A stretch of 64,000 nt of DNA, taken from assembly GCA_963277665.1 (NCBI GenBank), contig OY728137.1, positions 1,176,042,670 to 1,176,106,669 of the forward strand, read 5' to 3'. Below, piece by piece: positions 25,465-36,834 of this stretch. Numbering within the stretch: the stretch's first letter is position 1; each line of letters begins with the position of its first letter. Source of the DNA: Viscum album. Taxonomy: Eukaryota > Streptophyta > Magnoliopsida > Santalales > Viscaceae. The notes beneath the pieces are model-generated. The model made no database searches, was not told the DNA's origin, and saw only the letters and a list, made by a program, of their open reading frames with translations. The position numbers were made by a program, and so were the translations under genes.

Positions 25465-28400
25465 AATAAATAGATAAAATTTTGTTATAAAAATTAACCA
25501 AGTACAAAAATAATTATAACCTTTTAAGTCTCCTTTGAAAACTATTTATAAAATCACAATTGAAAACCCATTAAAAAACCAACCATTTATAAAAATTACT
25601 CTTTAAAATAACATGCCCTTTTTAAAATAAACCAATGAGTTTAAAATACTATTTCTCAAAACCCCAATTCATTTTTATAAATAATTCAAGGACACTTAAT
25701 TAACCAATAATAACAGTCATTTAAAATGAGTAAAAACCCTACATATTTTACAAATTTTCATTTAAAACATCACACACCCCTTGTTAAAATGAATCCATCA
25801 TTACATATGCTTTCAAAAAATTCACATCCCTATAAAAAATCCAATAAGGTGATTTTAGAAACACTTCACATGAAAGAAAAGTACATGAAAAGTTTTTAAA
25901 TCATTTTACAGTAATTTAAAACCAATAAGGTATGTTTAACACCTTTTTAAACACTTTTTTTAGTGAATTATCATAATAAATCATGGAATGCACTGCTATT
26001 TACAAACCTTGGAAATGATTTGGGAAGTTTCTCTTATGTGTTATCAACTGTCTGGACCCATAAGAAACCACATAACCATCATGGTCTAAAATTGTTCAAA
26101 TACAGGTTCCTAATACATCACAATATAATCTATACTCATTACCGAACTCATTTATGGTTAAGATTGCTGTTTTCATCAATATCCCATTAAGATTGTAGGA
26201 TGGTCACTCATGAACATCTAAATACTCATATTGAGCTACAAAACTTAGCTCAGGTCTCGTATAATGCATTGTATATTCAATGGTATTATAATAGATGGAA
26301 ATTTGATGTTAGTAGTTCATCCGCATCTCATATAATTCCAATCTAATCTTATAATACTCCAAAATCTCGCATAGAGTCATATTTACTGCAATGCCTTATC
26401 CAGACCATCAATGTAGGGAGTAAAACTAGCCAACGAAAACTCAAGCATTATTACAAAGGGTTGTGATTAAGAACCCACTCCAGACCAATCACCTGATTAA
26501 TAAAAAAATAATAAATCATTCTTACTAAAATCTATTAAAAGGAAAGTTAAAGGGGAATCAGAACACAAATAACTCCAACATCAACACTAGTGACCTCGAT
26601 AACTCACCATATCCCATCATCCAACCATGGACAAATCTGAGCTCAAGAACTAAAAAATAGGGCACTAAATAAAGAGATATAAGAGCGTCATACCCTCTCA
26701 TCCCCCAGTTCATATATAGGGTGTGAGATAAAAATTATTTGTATGATTTCATAAATAATTCACTTTTAATTCCTTCATAATATTGTTCATAAAGTGATAG
26801 TTTGAACATAAGGTATAAAATATATTTTCACCTGAATTATAAAAAAAGTGTAAAAGCAATAAATTTACATATTTTTAAGAAACCACAATTTTTATAATAT
26901 AAAAATAAGGATGAAAAAAAATTTAAATAAAAATATAAAAAAATGGAATGTGGGCCATTGAAACCATAAAAGACATGTCAAATCATAGTTTATCCCTCTT
27001 ATAATTTTTTTTTGAAAAAAAAGTTTTCATAAATGACTACAATGGAAATCCATTTCTTTAAAAATCATTTAAGAAATAACCAATTTTTCTTTATTTTTTT
27101 AAATTTTTTTTATCCATTTAAATCAACCTATTTTAAAGTAAAAAACTACACACTCGAAGTAAAAAAATGATCGTACATAGGCCCTACAGAAACAAGGAAA
27201 CATAATCCAAAAAAAAACTAAACGATGGTGCCATAAAATAAAAAAAACTATGGGAATACAATCTATCCATGAAAATAAATCCTCTTAAGTGTCATAAGAA
27301 TGATGAAACCATCATGTGAAACTTCCAAAGACTCGTGTATTTGGATCCTGAACTAAAGATGGGGAACCTAGGTTGATACTATTTAACTTGTCTTATCCAT
27401 GTAGTCCTATATAAATCACTAGGATCTATCATGATCAGGGGATCAAAAGAAACCCTGGTCCATTCCAGTACATTCTAGGGACACTAAAACTTCTTATAAA
27501 CTCACTCAATCTTAATAGGTACTTAAACTATGCAACACACTTCACACTAGTGACAAACTTCACACTAGTGATTTCACTCATCTGGATCCCTACCAGTCTC
27601 CTAGGACACCCATGTCATTTCAATATTAGAATTGACTAACCAATGAAAAATAATTGATCATCACATAAATATAATTTCAATAATTTGAAATTTAACTTTA
27701 CCCCACCTCTTACAACCTCACAAGAAACAAACCCTTTCACATACTTTTATAAGATTAAGAATAATCATAAGAATATTATGAATCCCCCATGGGGTCACAA
27801 GCCAGAATAGGAAAAATAAATGCATGGAGATTAATTGAGGGTCTCTCATATTTATAAAATAACTTCCTTTAAATTACCAACTAGGATTTTACAAATGTGA
27901 TTGAGAATCCAATCCATTTTCACCCCATTGGAGAACAACATTTCAAAATTAATCCAAAAACCATTGATCAAAATACACTAGAAAGCCCATTTGGAAACCC
28001 TACCATTTTTATACAAAATTTTTTAAAATAATAAACCCTTTTATTTTTGAATTAAATATGTGCAAAGAATTATTTTATTATACTTTAATATCCTTTTGAA
28101 AACACCTTAATCCACCATGAGAGTTAAGGGTCTCAAAACCATTTAAATAGGTTGAAGTTAAATTCCATTCATTTGAAAAAACCCAACATTAAAATAGAGC
28201 ATATTCAATTTAATGAAAAAAATATGAAAAAAATTCAAAATATTTAAATTCCATTAAAAAATCCACTCAGGCCTTTTACAAAACACTTGGAATGTGACAT
28301 ATGTCTATGCCAACTCTTTAAACCACTTTAAAGCCAATTGAAACCCAAAAAATTCATAACATAGGATTATAATTTCATAAGAAATAATTTAAAAACATCC

Positions 28401-28800
28401 TAGGAATTTATAACAAGTATTAACAGGGATTTTAAAATAAACTCCTACCTTACTCAAGCAAAATCAATGCTAAAACTTGTAGACATTAATAGAGAACACA
28501 TAAATATGTCAAGTTACATACTAATCACCCACTAACAACATAAATATTCATCATTAAAAAGAAATTACACTATGATCTGGTGGAATCACCCTGCAAATGC
28601 ATAACTGATTCACACAAAATCAAAGAAAAATATATGAAGAGGAACACCAACAAACATACAATTTAGTTAGTGCGGAAACAAGGACCACTACCACCAACAA
28701 TTTTCAGCGGGGCATTTATCCCATACAAATCACAATATACCATCAACATAATACTATAATTACATGTGAACATGATTAAATAGATGAAAAAGAAGAGAAA
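25465..28800. other. CACTA 5' region, no gene recognised
   Basis: Upstream of TNP2. AT-rich, with no domain I recognise and no ORF over 80 codons that looks real. A leader or large first intron of TNP2 is plausible from its position (inference). Confidence 0.4.
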
Positions 28801-29100
28801 ACTCACCCGTAGATGAGAGGCACGTAGTGGAGGAGAGGTGCATGATGGAGGTGTGGTGGACGACAGAGGTGTGACACACGACGAAGGAGAGGCACATGGT
28901 GGTTGGTTCGCGCATGACGGGGGAGACTATTAGGGTAGAGGAGACACATGACGGTGTGGCGTGAGATGGAGGTGACGATGCATGGTGAGGTGTGGTTCAG
29001 AATCAAGGACAGGCAACGGTAGAGGAGGAGGTGGAGGAGTCGCGGCGCAGGGGCCAGCTTCCATGAGAGCTTGAGGGGTGCAAGAATGAAGGATACTGTT
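28801..29100. repeat. GA/GTG-rich low-complexity stretch
   Basis: Short imperfect repeats of gaggtg, gaggag and cacatg-type units on the plus strand, clearly purine-rich compared with the flanks. A 134-codon minus-strand frame (28,803-29,207) across it is rich in Leu, Arg, His and Pro; it is most likely a product of the simple composition and not a gene. Confidence 0.55.
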
Positions 29101-29124
29101 AGAGTTTTTTTATAAAACCCGATG

Positions 29125-29280
29125 AACCTTTTATCTGTGCTAGTTAAAAAATCACTCATAAGGGTATGTTTTATCAGTTCTAAAATAAAAAGCACAGATA
29201 AATACACTTTTATTAGTACTTTTTTAGCACTGATAAAGATGGGCCTTTATCAGCACTAAACAAGCACTCATAAAGATATT
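29125..29280. repeat. Right subterminal repeats of the CACTA element, inner block
   Basis: Copies of the subterminal motif in both orientations: tttatcagttct near 29,172, agcactgataaag near 29,225 and tttatcagcact near 29,246. Same family as 2,740-3,075. Separated from the outer block by the AT-rich stretch. Confidence 0.78.
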
Positions 29281-31190
29281 ATGTCAATAATTTAATTATA
29301 TTAATATATATATTTATAAAATTATATATATGATAAATAATATATATATATATATATATTTATTTATAATTATAAATAAATAAATAAATAAATATATTTA
29401 TAAAATTATAATTGAAATAATTATAATATTACAAGAAATATACTGATTATATTTATAATCTTATAATATATATAATAAATATATTAATTATATATATTTA
29501 TAAGATTATAGATATATACAACTATATTTCTTCTAATTTTATAATTATTTATATGAATATATATATATATATATATAATTATAATTAAAAATCAATATTT
29601 ATTTGTTTATTTATTTAAATAATTATAAAATTATACCAAATTAATATTTCTAATATTTATAATTTTATTAATATATATATAATATATTTATTATAATTTT
29701 ATATTTATTTAAATATATATGTTTTTATTTATAACAATAAATATAAATATTTTTATTTATTTATCAATCTTTTTATATATTTATTTAATTATATATAACA
29801 TTATATATGAAAATAATAAATATATTTTTTGTAAATTAATAATTATTTAAATAAATAAATAATTATTTATATTTATAACTAATAAATAATTATATATTTA
29901 TAATTTTTAAAAAATATATAAATATATTTATTATAATTATTTAATTAATAAAATATATCTACATTTATTTAGAATTATATTTATAAATATTTTTTATATT
30001 TATAAATATTTGTATATGAATATATATAATTAATATATTTATTATAATTTTTTAATTATTTATATATATCTATATTCACTTAGGAATTATAATTATAAAT
30101 TTTTTTTATTCATTTATAAATATTTTTATATATTTATAAATATATTTATTTAATTATATTATAATGTTTTATGTAGTATAATAAATATATTTATTATAAT
30201 TTTATAATTATTTACATATATATAGTTATATATAGTTATAATTATAACTATAAATAAATATATTTATAAATATTTGTATATAATTATAAATATATATATC
30301 TATAGTTATAATTATAACTATAAATAAATCTATTTATAAATATTCTTATATAATTATAAATAAATATATACATCTATGTTTATTTATATAAAATTATAAT
30401 ATATGTATATATTTTAATTTTATAGTTATATATATATATATATTTTAATTATAGTTACAAATACATATATTTAAAAATTATTCATATATAAGTAAAATTT
30501 AATAATTATAAATAAAATTAGTATATATATTATTTAAATATATTTAATGTAATTTTATAATTATTTTTGAGAACATAATTTTATATATGGGTAACATGAA
30601 TTAATTATATACCTAGTAAATATACATAATAAAAAACGAGCCATCAATTAACATGAATAATAAGAAAGGGTGCAATGTATAAATGAACATTATGATACAG
30701 AACATATGCACACATGATCAATATATTTATTTTCCAAATTCATTTTAACATATATATTTAATAATTAATATAAATACATATATTTAAAAAGGTATTTATA
30801 TATATTAATTATAAATAAAATAAATATATTAAATATAAAAAATATAATAAATTAAAATAATCTATAATAAATCTAACAATCTACTAATATAATGAATCTA
30901 ATAAATCTAAAAATATAAAAAATCTAATTAATTAATATAACAAATCTAATTAATTTAATAAATATAATAAATCTAATAAATCTAACAAATCAAATAAATC
31001 TAATAAATATATTTATTATTTAATGAAATTTATAATAATATTATAATTATTTAAATATATATATATATATATATATAATTTTAATCATAAAAATAGTTTT
31101 TTTAAAACAATATATATATATATATATATATTTGAATTACTAAAAAATATATATTAACTATAAACATGCGTGTTTTAGTTAATGTATCCA
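29281..31190. repeat. AT-rich low-complexity region, 1.9 kb
   Basis: Nearly pure A and T, made of (TA)n runs (for example 29,339-29,360, 31,055-31,077 and 31,107-31,132), taaataaa-type repeats, and a 70-bp unit duplicated in tandem at 30,231-30,300 and 30,301-30,372 (tatagttataattataacta start). A small patch of ordinary sequence sits near 30,610-30,720. It lies between the two blocks of CACTA subterminal repeats. No ORF. Confidence 0.85.
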
Positions 31191-31214
31191 AATAAACATT
31201 ATTTTGGAATATAA

Positions 31215-31405
31215 ATTATTAAAAACTTTTCTCAGTGCTAAATATAGCGGTGATAAATAAAAACTTTTTCAGTTCTAAAAAAGTGATGATAAAGGTGTAC
31301 CTTCTATCATCACTTTTCTTAGCACTGATAAAGAATACATATATCAGTGCTTTTATCTAGGACTGATAATGGCTCCCCCTTTATTAGTGCTTTCTTCTTA
31401 TCACT
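31215..31405. repeat. Right subterminal repeats of the CACTA element, outer block
   Basis: tcagtgct near 31,235, agcactgataaag near 31,321, atatcagtgct near 31,341 and ttattagtgct near 31,381. It contains a perfect 13-bp inverted repeat, aaaagtgatgata at 31,279-31,291 and its complement at 31,305-31,317, which could form a hairpin with a 13-base loop. Confidence 0.78.
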
Positions 31406-31440
31406 TATAAAATGAGGCACTTCCCTTGCCCTGTTTTGTG

Positions 31441-31486
31441 CTACTGAACTTCGAGTACCTATTGTTTGGGATGGATCCTAAACAAG
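31441..31486 (+). repeat. Copia A 5' LTR, right tail
   Basis: gaacttcgagtacc and the following tttgggatggatcc align with the end of the 3' LTR (aacttctgatgctt, tttggtctcattcc near 36,205-36,235). It is followed at once by a primer-binding site, so this is the end of the LTR interrupted by the CACTA element. Confidence 0.6.
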
Positions 31487-31505
31487 TGGTATTGGATCTT
31501 GGTTC
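31487..31505 (+). other. Primer-binding site of copia A
   Basis: tggtattggatcttggttc resembles the usual TGGTATCAGAGCTTGGTTC (iMet-tRNA complement), with C-to-T and G-to-A type changes. Position directly after the LTR tail supports it. Confidence 0.7.
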
Positions 31506-31599
31506 ATGACAAGGGACAACACTCATCATATATAGATATATTAATTTACCTACCTTTATGATTTTATTTCGCTAAGAGTTACCATTCTTGGATCATGTC

Positions 31600-32340
31600 A
31601 TCAAAATATGGAAAGGTGTGGGGGGATTTATTCGATGGAATAGAATTTAGTTTCTAGTGGATGAAGATGAAATATTATCATATCCAAAAGGATATTGATG
31701 TAATACTGAGAAGAACTAAACCAAATAATATGAACAAGGTTGAATGGGAGTGAATGGATAGAAAATTTATTGGTTTGATCCAAATAGTGTTATTGAGGGA
31801 TTTTTATTTGAACATCTGAGAGAAAAAGACAAACTTAGATCTTATAAAAGCACTTACAAATATGTATGATAATATGAACATAATCAATAATTTTTTAATG
31901 AAAAAACTATTTTGTTTGATACTATCTCATGAGAGATCATTGAAATATCATGTGAATGATTTCAATGTGGTTTAGAATAAACTCAATATGAAAAAGGTAA
32001 CATTATCTAATGTTTTTTGAGTGATTTGGTTGATATAAAATTTTATAGAATCAGGGTACGAAATGGTGATGATAGTGAGTAATTCAACTAGTAAAACAAA
32101 TTTGGAATTTTATTGACATTTTAAATTTAATCATAATTGAATATTTTTAGAGGTGGGAAGTCCATGAATCCTACACTAATGAATGAATGTAGATGGAAGA
32201 GTATTTTGACCATAGAGAAGGAACTAGAGATACTTAGTAGAAAAATATATAGGATGAATTCGTGGGAAATCGACTAAAAGTTTCCTTTCATGTTGGAATT
32301 ATAGTAAGATGGGGAACCTTAAGAAAGATTTTCATGATCA
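31600..32340 (+). pseudogene. Copia A gag with worn zinc knuckle
   Basis: The copia gag domain is readable at about 31,829-31,975: LIKALTNMYDNMNIINNFLMKKL followed by SHERSLKYHVNDFN, matching 'L...Y...S..NKxxLxxxLxxLKM...SxxxHxxxFN'. The nucleocapsid knuckle at 32,291-32,332 reads CWNYSKMGNLKKDF: only the first Cys is kept; the second Cys, the His and the last Cys are Tyr, Asn and Phe. Numerous stops and shifts make it a pseudogene. Confidence 0.8.
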
Positions 32341-32439
32341 TAAGAGTAGTGGAAGAACAGTTTTTTGAAGTTTGATTTTTGGAAATACCATAGCTGAAGA
32401 AGGAAGAACTGTACCACTTAGTGTTGATGTTTCAATGGA

Positions 32440-33430
32440 ATCCTAGAATATTTATTCAGGATCATATTCCCATTAAATAAGAGAAATAGGGTGTATGAAA
32501 TATTGTATATCTTTAAATTTCAGTAAAGTTAATATTCCAGATGATTAAGCCTTCAAGATTGTGGTAACAGAAGATGTGAAAATCCATCTGAAAAATGGAG
32601 GAATTATCGAGTTGATGGCTATTCTATTTATCCATAGCATCTAGAATAATCAAATTTTTGTTGTCCAATTGGATGAATATATAATTACAAAAATTTTCTA
32701 ATAGGGTTTTGAGAATCACATGAGGTTTTATAGTTTCAGCTAAACTAATAAAATATGGAAACCTATACCTATCCAAAATTACATAAACAGTTATAATAGA
32801 CAGAGTGATCAAATTATAAATGTTTTTATTAATGGAAATTTTGGTTGGACCATCTCAATGAAATGAATTTGGATATTCTATCATAAAAAGTGATGTTAAA
32901 GCTTGATCATTTAGATATCAGTAGTTATGAGAGTTGTATACTTGGAAAGAAAAAAAAGTTAACTTTTAATCTTAGCAAAAGAATTCCCATAGAATTTTTT
33001 TTAACTTGTACCTATTGATGTTGGGAGACTAGCCCCACTCAAGTCACGTGTAAGATTAATTTTTTTTTATTTTCATTAATGATTACATGATGAACATATG
33101 AGTTTATTTCTTGAATAACAAGTCACCTGTGTTTTTAATATTTTTTCAATGGAAAGAAATGGTGGAATGAGAAACTGTATGTAAGTGGAAGTGATTAATA
33201 TCTAATAATGAGAGTTAGTTCACAAGAATTATTTTCTAAAATTACTACAGACATAAGGGAAACATACCTAAGAAAATATTTTATAGAACTCTTGAAAAAA
33301 TGGAATAATAAAGAGGATAAACTGATAATTGATGGATAATGAGTGAAGTATAAGGATTCACTTTAGTATCCCTCATGATTTTTTGGTAAAGTATGTGTAT
33401 AGATTAATATATAATCAACTAGAGTACCTC
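32440..33430 (+). pseudogene. Copia A GAG-pre-integrase and integrase, decayed
   Basis: CILGKKKKLTFNLSKRI (about 32,935-32,985) is the 'CxLGKxxxxxF' end of GAG-pre-integrase. DVGRLAPLKSR (about 33,018-33,050) is a worn 'DVWGPAPVxSR', starting the integrase core with its first Asp. FLE...FSMERNGG and NGIIKRIN (about 33,100-33,320) correspond to 'YFLKxKSxVFxxFKxWKAMVE' and 'NGVAERMNR'. The protease, expected at about 32,440-32,700, is not recognisable. Domain order (integrase before RT) is diagnostic of Ty1/copia. Confidence 0.72.
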
Positions 33431-34079
33431 TTTTTTAGTCAATAAAATTTTATCATAAGAAATGTGGTTCAGTAAAATACCATAACTTTATCACTTCATA
33501 ATCTCCCACTGTGTTGTATATATTCATAAAGATTCCTTATACTAAGAAAAATTTGATCCGAGTCTCAGATATGTTTTTTTATTGTATAAAAATTAAGAAT
33601 TTATATTTTTTTTAACTTTTAGATTATTACAATATTAAATTCATAAAAAGATGAAATGTGAACTTTAGAATATATACCAATGGTTGATATATCAAAGAGA
33701 TCAGAAACTGGTGAAACTAAAGATAGAACATTAGTATAAGTATCGACCGATTTATCTAGATTAGTAAGATTTGAATCACAAGTTAAATTTGGAATATATT
33801 CTAGGATTATATGACTAGTTTATATGTATGGAGTTGATATTTAATTCTTCATTTTGATGGATAGAGGATAATATAATATTATTTAGGAGACATCCAATGT
33901 TAATTATTTTTCTATGTGGGAGTTTGTTATAAATAAGGATTTGGATTCTCCACATGTGGATAACTACTTGGAATTGGATAAAACTCTATAAAGAACGAGG
34001 GATTTGGAAAAAAATGAATATTCCAATAAAAAATGAAGGTAATGGATTTTTGAGGTAGAATGATATACTACCACTGAAA

Positions 34080-34900
34080 GGCTTCTCAAAAAGGAAGGTA
34101 TTGAAATTTCATAAATGTTTTCACCGATTGGTAAGAATTATACTATCATATCTGTGCTATGTATGTCTTCTAACAGAATTATATATCTTGAACAAATTGA
34201 TATGAAGATGAAATTTTTTATGGGTATCTAGAGGGATAGAATTATATGAAGTGACCAGATGGGTTTATTGTAAAATAGAATCAAGACATGGTGTGTAAAA
34301 TCAAAAGAAGTCTTTTTGGGTTAAAATAAGCAGCAAGGTAGCGGAACCAGAAGTTTAAATTTTTTAGATAATGGTTTCATGTGGATAAACTCATGCCATT
34401 TTTTATACTAGAAGTATTTTGATGATGTATTTTTCATTATACTGCTCATATTTGTGGATGATATGTTTTTAGTTGGGATTAATTACCTATTAATTTAGAG
34501 TCTTAAGAAATATTTTCTTGGAAATTTCAAAATGAATGATCTTATTGAAGCTAAAATGATATTGGGAATGTGGATTCAATGAGATTGAAATTACATACGT
34601 GTGACACTCTCATAGAAGGTGTACATCTGTAAACTCATTGAATACTTTGGTATAACTGGATATAAATCCATTAATTCTACTCTTTTTTAGAATTTAAAAT
34701 TTTACAAAGAGAAGGGTCCTCAAATAGAATATGAGGAAATTCGCATGGATAAAATTATATATGCATATATCATTAGATGTTTGATGTACGCCATGGTGTG
34801 CACTCATATAGACATTTATCATTTAGTGAGAGTTATTATCAAGTTAATGGAATACCCTGCAAGAGAAAATTAAGAGTGTGTGAGTTGAATTCTTTGATAT
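34080..34900 (+). pseudogene. Copia A reverse transcriptase, decayed
   Basis: Readable blocks in order: RLLKKEGIEIS and FSPIGKNYTIISVL (about 34,080-34,160), YLEQIDMKMKFFMGI (about 34,188-34,230; 'EQMDVKTAFLHG'), CVKSKEVFLG and the worn 'LKQAPRQW' site (about 34,290-34,340). Then FVDDMFLVGINYLL (34,451-34,490) gives the catalytic F-V-D-D, and LKKYFLGNFKMNDLIEAKMI, LSxKVYICKLIEYFGI and CLMYAMVCTHIDI (to about 34,820) follow. The YVDD-type aspartates are kept. Stops and shifts occur throughout. Confidence 0.88.
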
Positions 34901-35400
34901 CTTATAGGAACCATAGATTCTTATGATTTTTTCAAATTGAAACACTACAAGGGTATGTTAATACTGATTTTATAGGAGATTAAAATATTCCTTAGAGTAC
35001 TTTTGGTTATGTATTCAATTAATATATAACAACTATTATATGGATATTAATGTTATAACTGGTTTTTTCTATCTCATAAACATAGGATAAATCTATTATA
35101 TAAATGGAAAAAGGAAAAATAAATAGTGTGGTTAAGGTGTATTTTTGAAGAAATCAGCAAGGAAAAATGAAATTCAAAACATTACTATCATAGTCAAAGT
35201 TTTATTCAATTGGAGAAGAATCAAAATTTTCATGTGAGGAATAATCATATTGACCATAAGAACTATTTTATCTAGAAGTTTCTGAAATAAGGGGTTATAA
35301 AATTTGAAAATATTATGGGTAAACAAAACCCAATGGAAATTTTCCCTAAATTGTTGTTCCAAGAAATTATAATTTAACATTACACCTTAGAGGTACTGTG
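34900..35400 (+). pseudogene. Copia A RNase H, decayed
   Basis: GYVNTDFIGD and STFGYVFN (about 34,950-35,020) correspond to 'GYxDADYAGDxxxRKSTSGYVF'. CIFEEISKE (about 35,138-35,165), YHSQSFIQLEKNQNFHVRNN HIDHKNYFI (about 35,185-35,275) and VIKFENIMGKQNPMEIFPKL (about 35,292-35,355) match the conserved end with 'CDNQSAIxLAKNPxFHxRTKHIDxxxHFI'. Frames shift more than once. Confidence 0.86.
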
Positions 35401-35493
35401 GTGAATGGAAAGAAAAGAGAATATTGTTCACTAAAATGATTGGAAGGAGTGGATGGTTTCTAGAGATCCTTGAATAAATCTTCATGTGGGATA

Positions 35494-36250
35494 TATTAAG
35501 GATTTTAATTATCTTATAGGTTTTTTTATTAGATTACCAAAATTTCACAACTCTATTCACCATATGATGAAGTTTTCAGGTTTCTCAATGGGGAGTTAAT
35601 TCACTATAGTTTTGGGTTGTTAGATTACTAGAATTTCAGATAGTAATGTCACAAGTAAGTGAACTATGTCCATGAATAAATAATTATTTAGTTTTATTTT
35701 GTGAGTTATTATGAGGTATATGATAATTATTTAGGTAATGTTGATATATGGTCAAGTTAAAGAATTATATAGGGAGTCAGAATTTGCAAAGTGCAATGGA
35801 TGAATGAAAAAAATTGTAGGAAGTCAGTGAAACCAGTTCACTGAATGAGAACCTATATTAAAATGGAGTGGGACCATTTTTATGAGATATATCTAATATT
35901 TTTTTTGAAATTTTTACTCTTTAATATATATGGATGAAATGTCACAACTTTTGAAATTTTTTTACTACCAATGGAGTATAATTTTATAGAGTTCTCCAAT
36001 AGATGTTGGATGAAAAATATAAACCCTGTAAAAAATGTATTCAATATTTATATTTCTTTTTGATTTTCATTTTATGGGTATGTGTGGTTTATGGATTCAT
36101 TTTAGTTATTTGGGTGTAGTAATACATCCGTGTTTCAGTGTAATGAACTTCCAGATGATCTTTATCAGTGATCTATTTATACCTTTGAAATATATCTGTG
36201 GATAAACTTCTGATGCTTGGAGTTTGGTCTCATTCCTTGATAAATTAAAG
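35494..36250 (+). repeat. Copia A 3' LTR
   Basis: It starts after a worn polypurine tract (atgtggga, 35,484-35,491) with tattaaggat, a degraded form of the common TGTTAAGGAT-type start, and matches 2,026-2,712 plus 31,441-31,486. Length about 750 bp. The end near 36,250 is set by where B sequence resumes, and is approximate. Confidence 0.68.
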
Positions 36251-36259
36251 GGAATAAAA

Positions 36260-36750
36260 ATTTTGGTTTAAGTTATGATAAGGAAATATAATTTAAATTT
36301 TTTAGTTGTTTTAATACAGATTAGGTAAAATATGTGGGTGTTCAAAATTATACTTCAGGAGGTGTATTCTTTATTGGAGGAAGATGTGATTCATGACACT
36401 CCATGAATTGTTTTTTGAAATTGAGAACAATGAAAGATGAATATATTACAGAATATAAATTCATGACATAAATGACGTGGATGTAGTTATAGGACAAATA
36501 CATATGGGTATATCATCATACTCATTGATTATTGGATGTAGTAATCAAAGTGAAATCAACTTATCAAGGAATCTAGTGCAATATTCAAGGGCAAAGAATA
36601 TTTAAAATGAGTATAACATAATAAAGAATAATGTGGAGAATGAAAAGATTTAATTGAATTATTTTTCATCCAATGAGTAAGTAATATATAACATGATTAA
36701 GCCCCTGAAAAAATATTTCATCTAGTACTTAAGAGTTTTATTTGGACTGA
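36260..36750 (+). pseudogene. Copia B RNase H end, decayed
   Basis: SGGVFFIGGRCDS...HS (about 36,355-36,405) matches 'STSGGCFFxGxxxVSWHSKKQ'. TMKDEYITE follows, a worn 'LSTAEAEYIA'. YSRAKNI (about 36,580) and NIIKNNVENEKI, then MIKPLKKYFI (to about 36,720), match 'QHSRTKHIxIRHHFIRDxVExGxI...DIFTKPL'. This is a different element from A, because A's own RNase H and LTR lie just upstream. It joins functionally with the fragment at 1-2,025. Confidence 0.78.
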
Positions 36751-36796
36751 ATTATATCCCCAAATCCCTATATATTTCTTATTTTTTACCACTTTC

Positions 36797-36830
36797 ATTC
36801 CATTAAATTTGATAACAAAGGGGGAGAATG
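36797..36830 (+). other. Polypurine tract of copia B
   Basis: The sequence around 36,798-36,822 reads ttgataacaaagggggagaa, the typical tract of Sirevirus/Maximus-type copia elements, shortly after RNase H. Confidence 0.82.
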
Positions 36831-36834
36831 AAAA

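Larger units (their letters stand above)
2712..31440 (-). mobile_element. CACTA (En/Spm) DNA transposon, split by a chromovirus
   Basis: Evidence: inverted subterminal motifs (TTATCAGTGCT and its complement) cluster at both ends; a TNP2 transposase and the usual second CACTA gene lie between them in the expected order on the minus strand; and the flanks belong to one interrupted copia LTR. Without the inserted chromovirus the element would be about 15.8 kb. The exact termini are not certain. A sequence resembling a CACTA terminus, CACTAGAAAATGATTTT, starts at 2,743, while alignment of the flanking LTR suggests a start nearer 2,712, where a 3-bp CTA duplication (also at about 31,440) could be the target site. 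It is non-autonomous now: both genes are broken. Confidence 0.8.

Noticed and set aside
28803..29207. 134-codon minus-strand frame as a gene
   Set aside because: Low-complexity GA/GTG repeat; no domain, and it extends into the CACTA subterminal repeats.
29281..31190. Replication origin or matrix-attachment region
   Set aside because: AT-richness alone is not evidence; simple repeats explain it.
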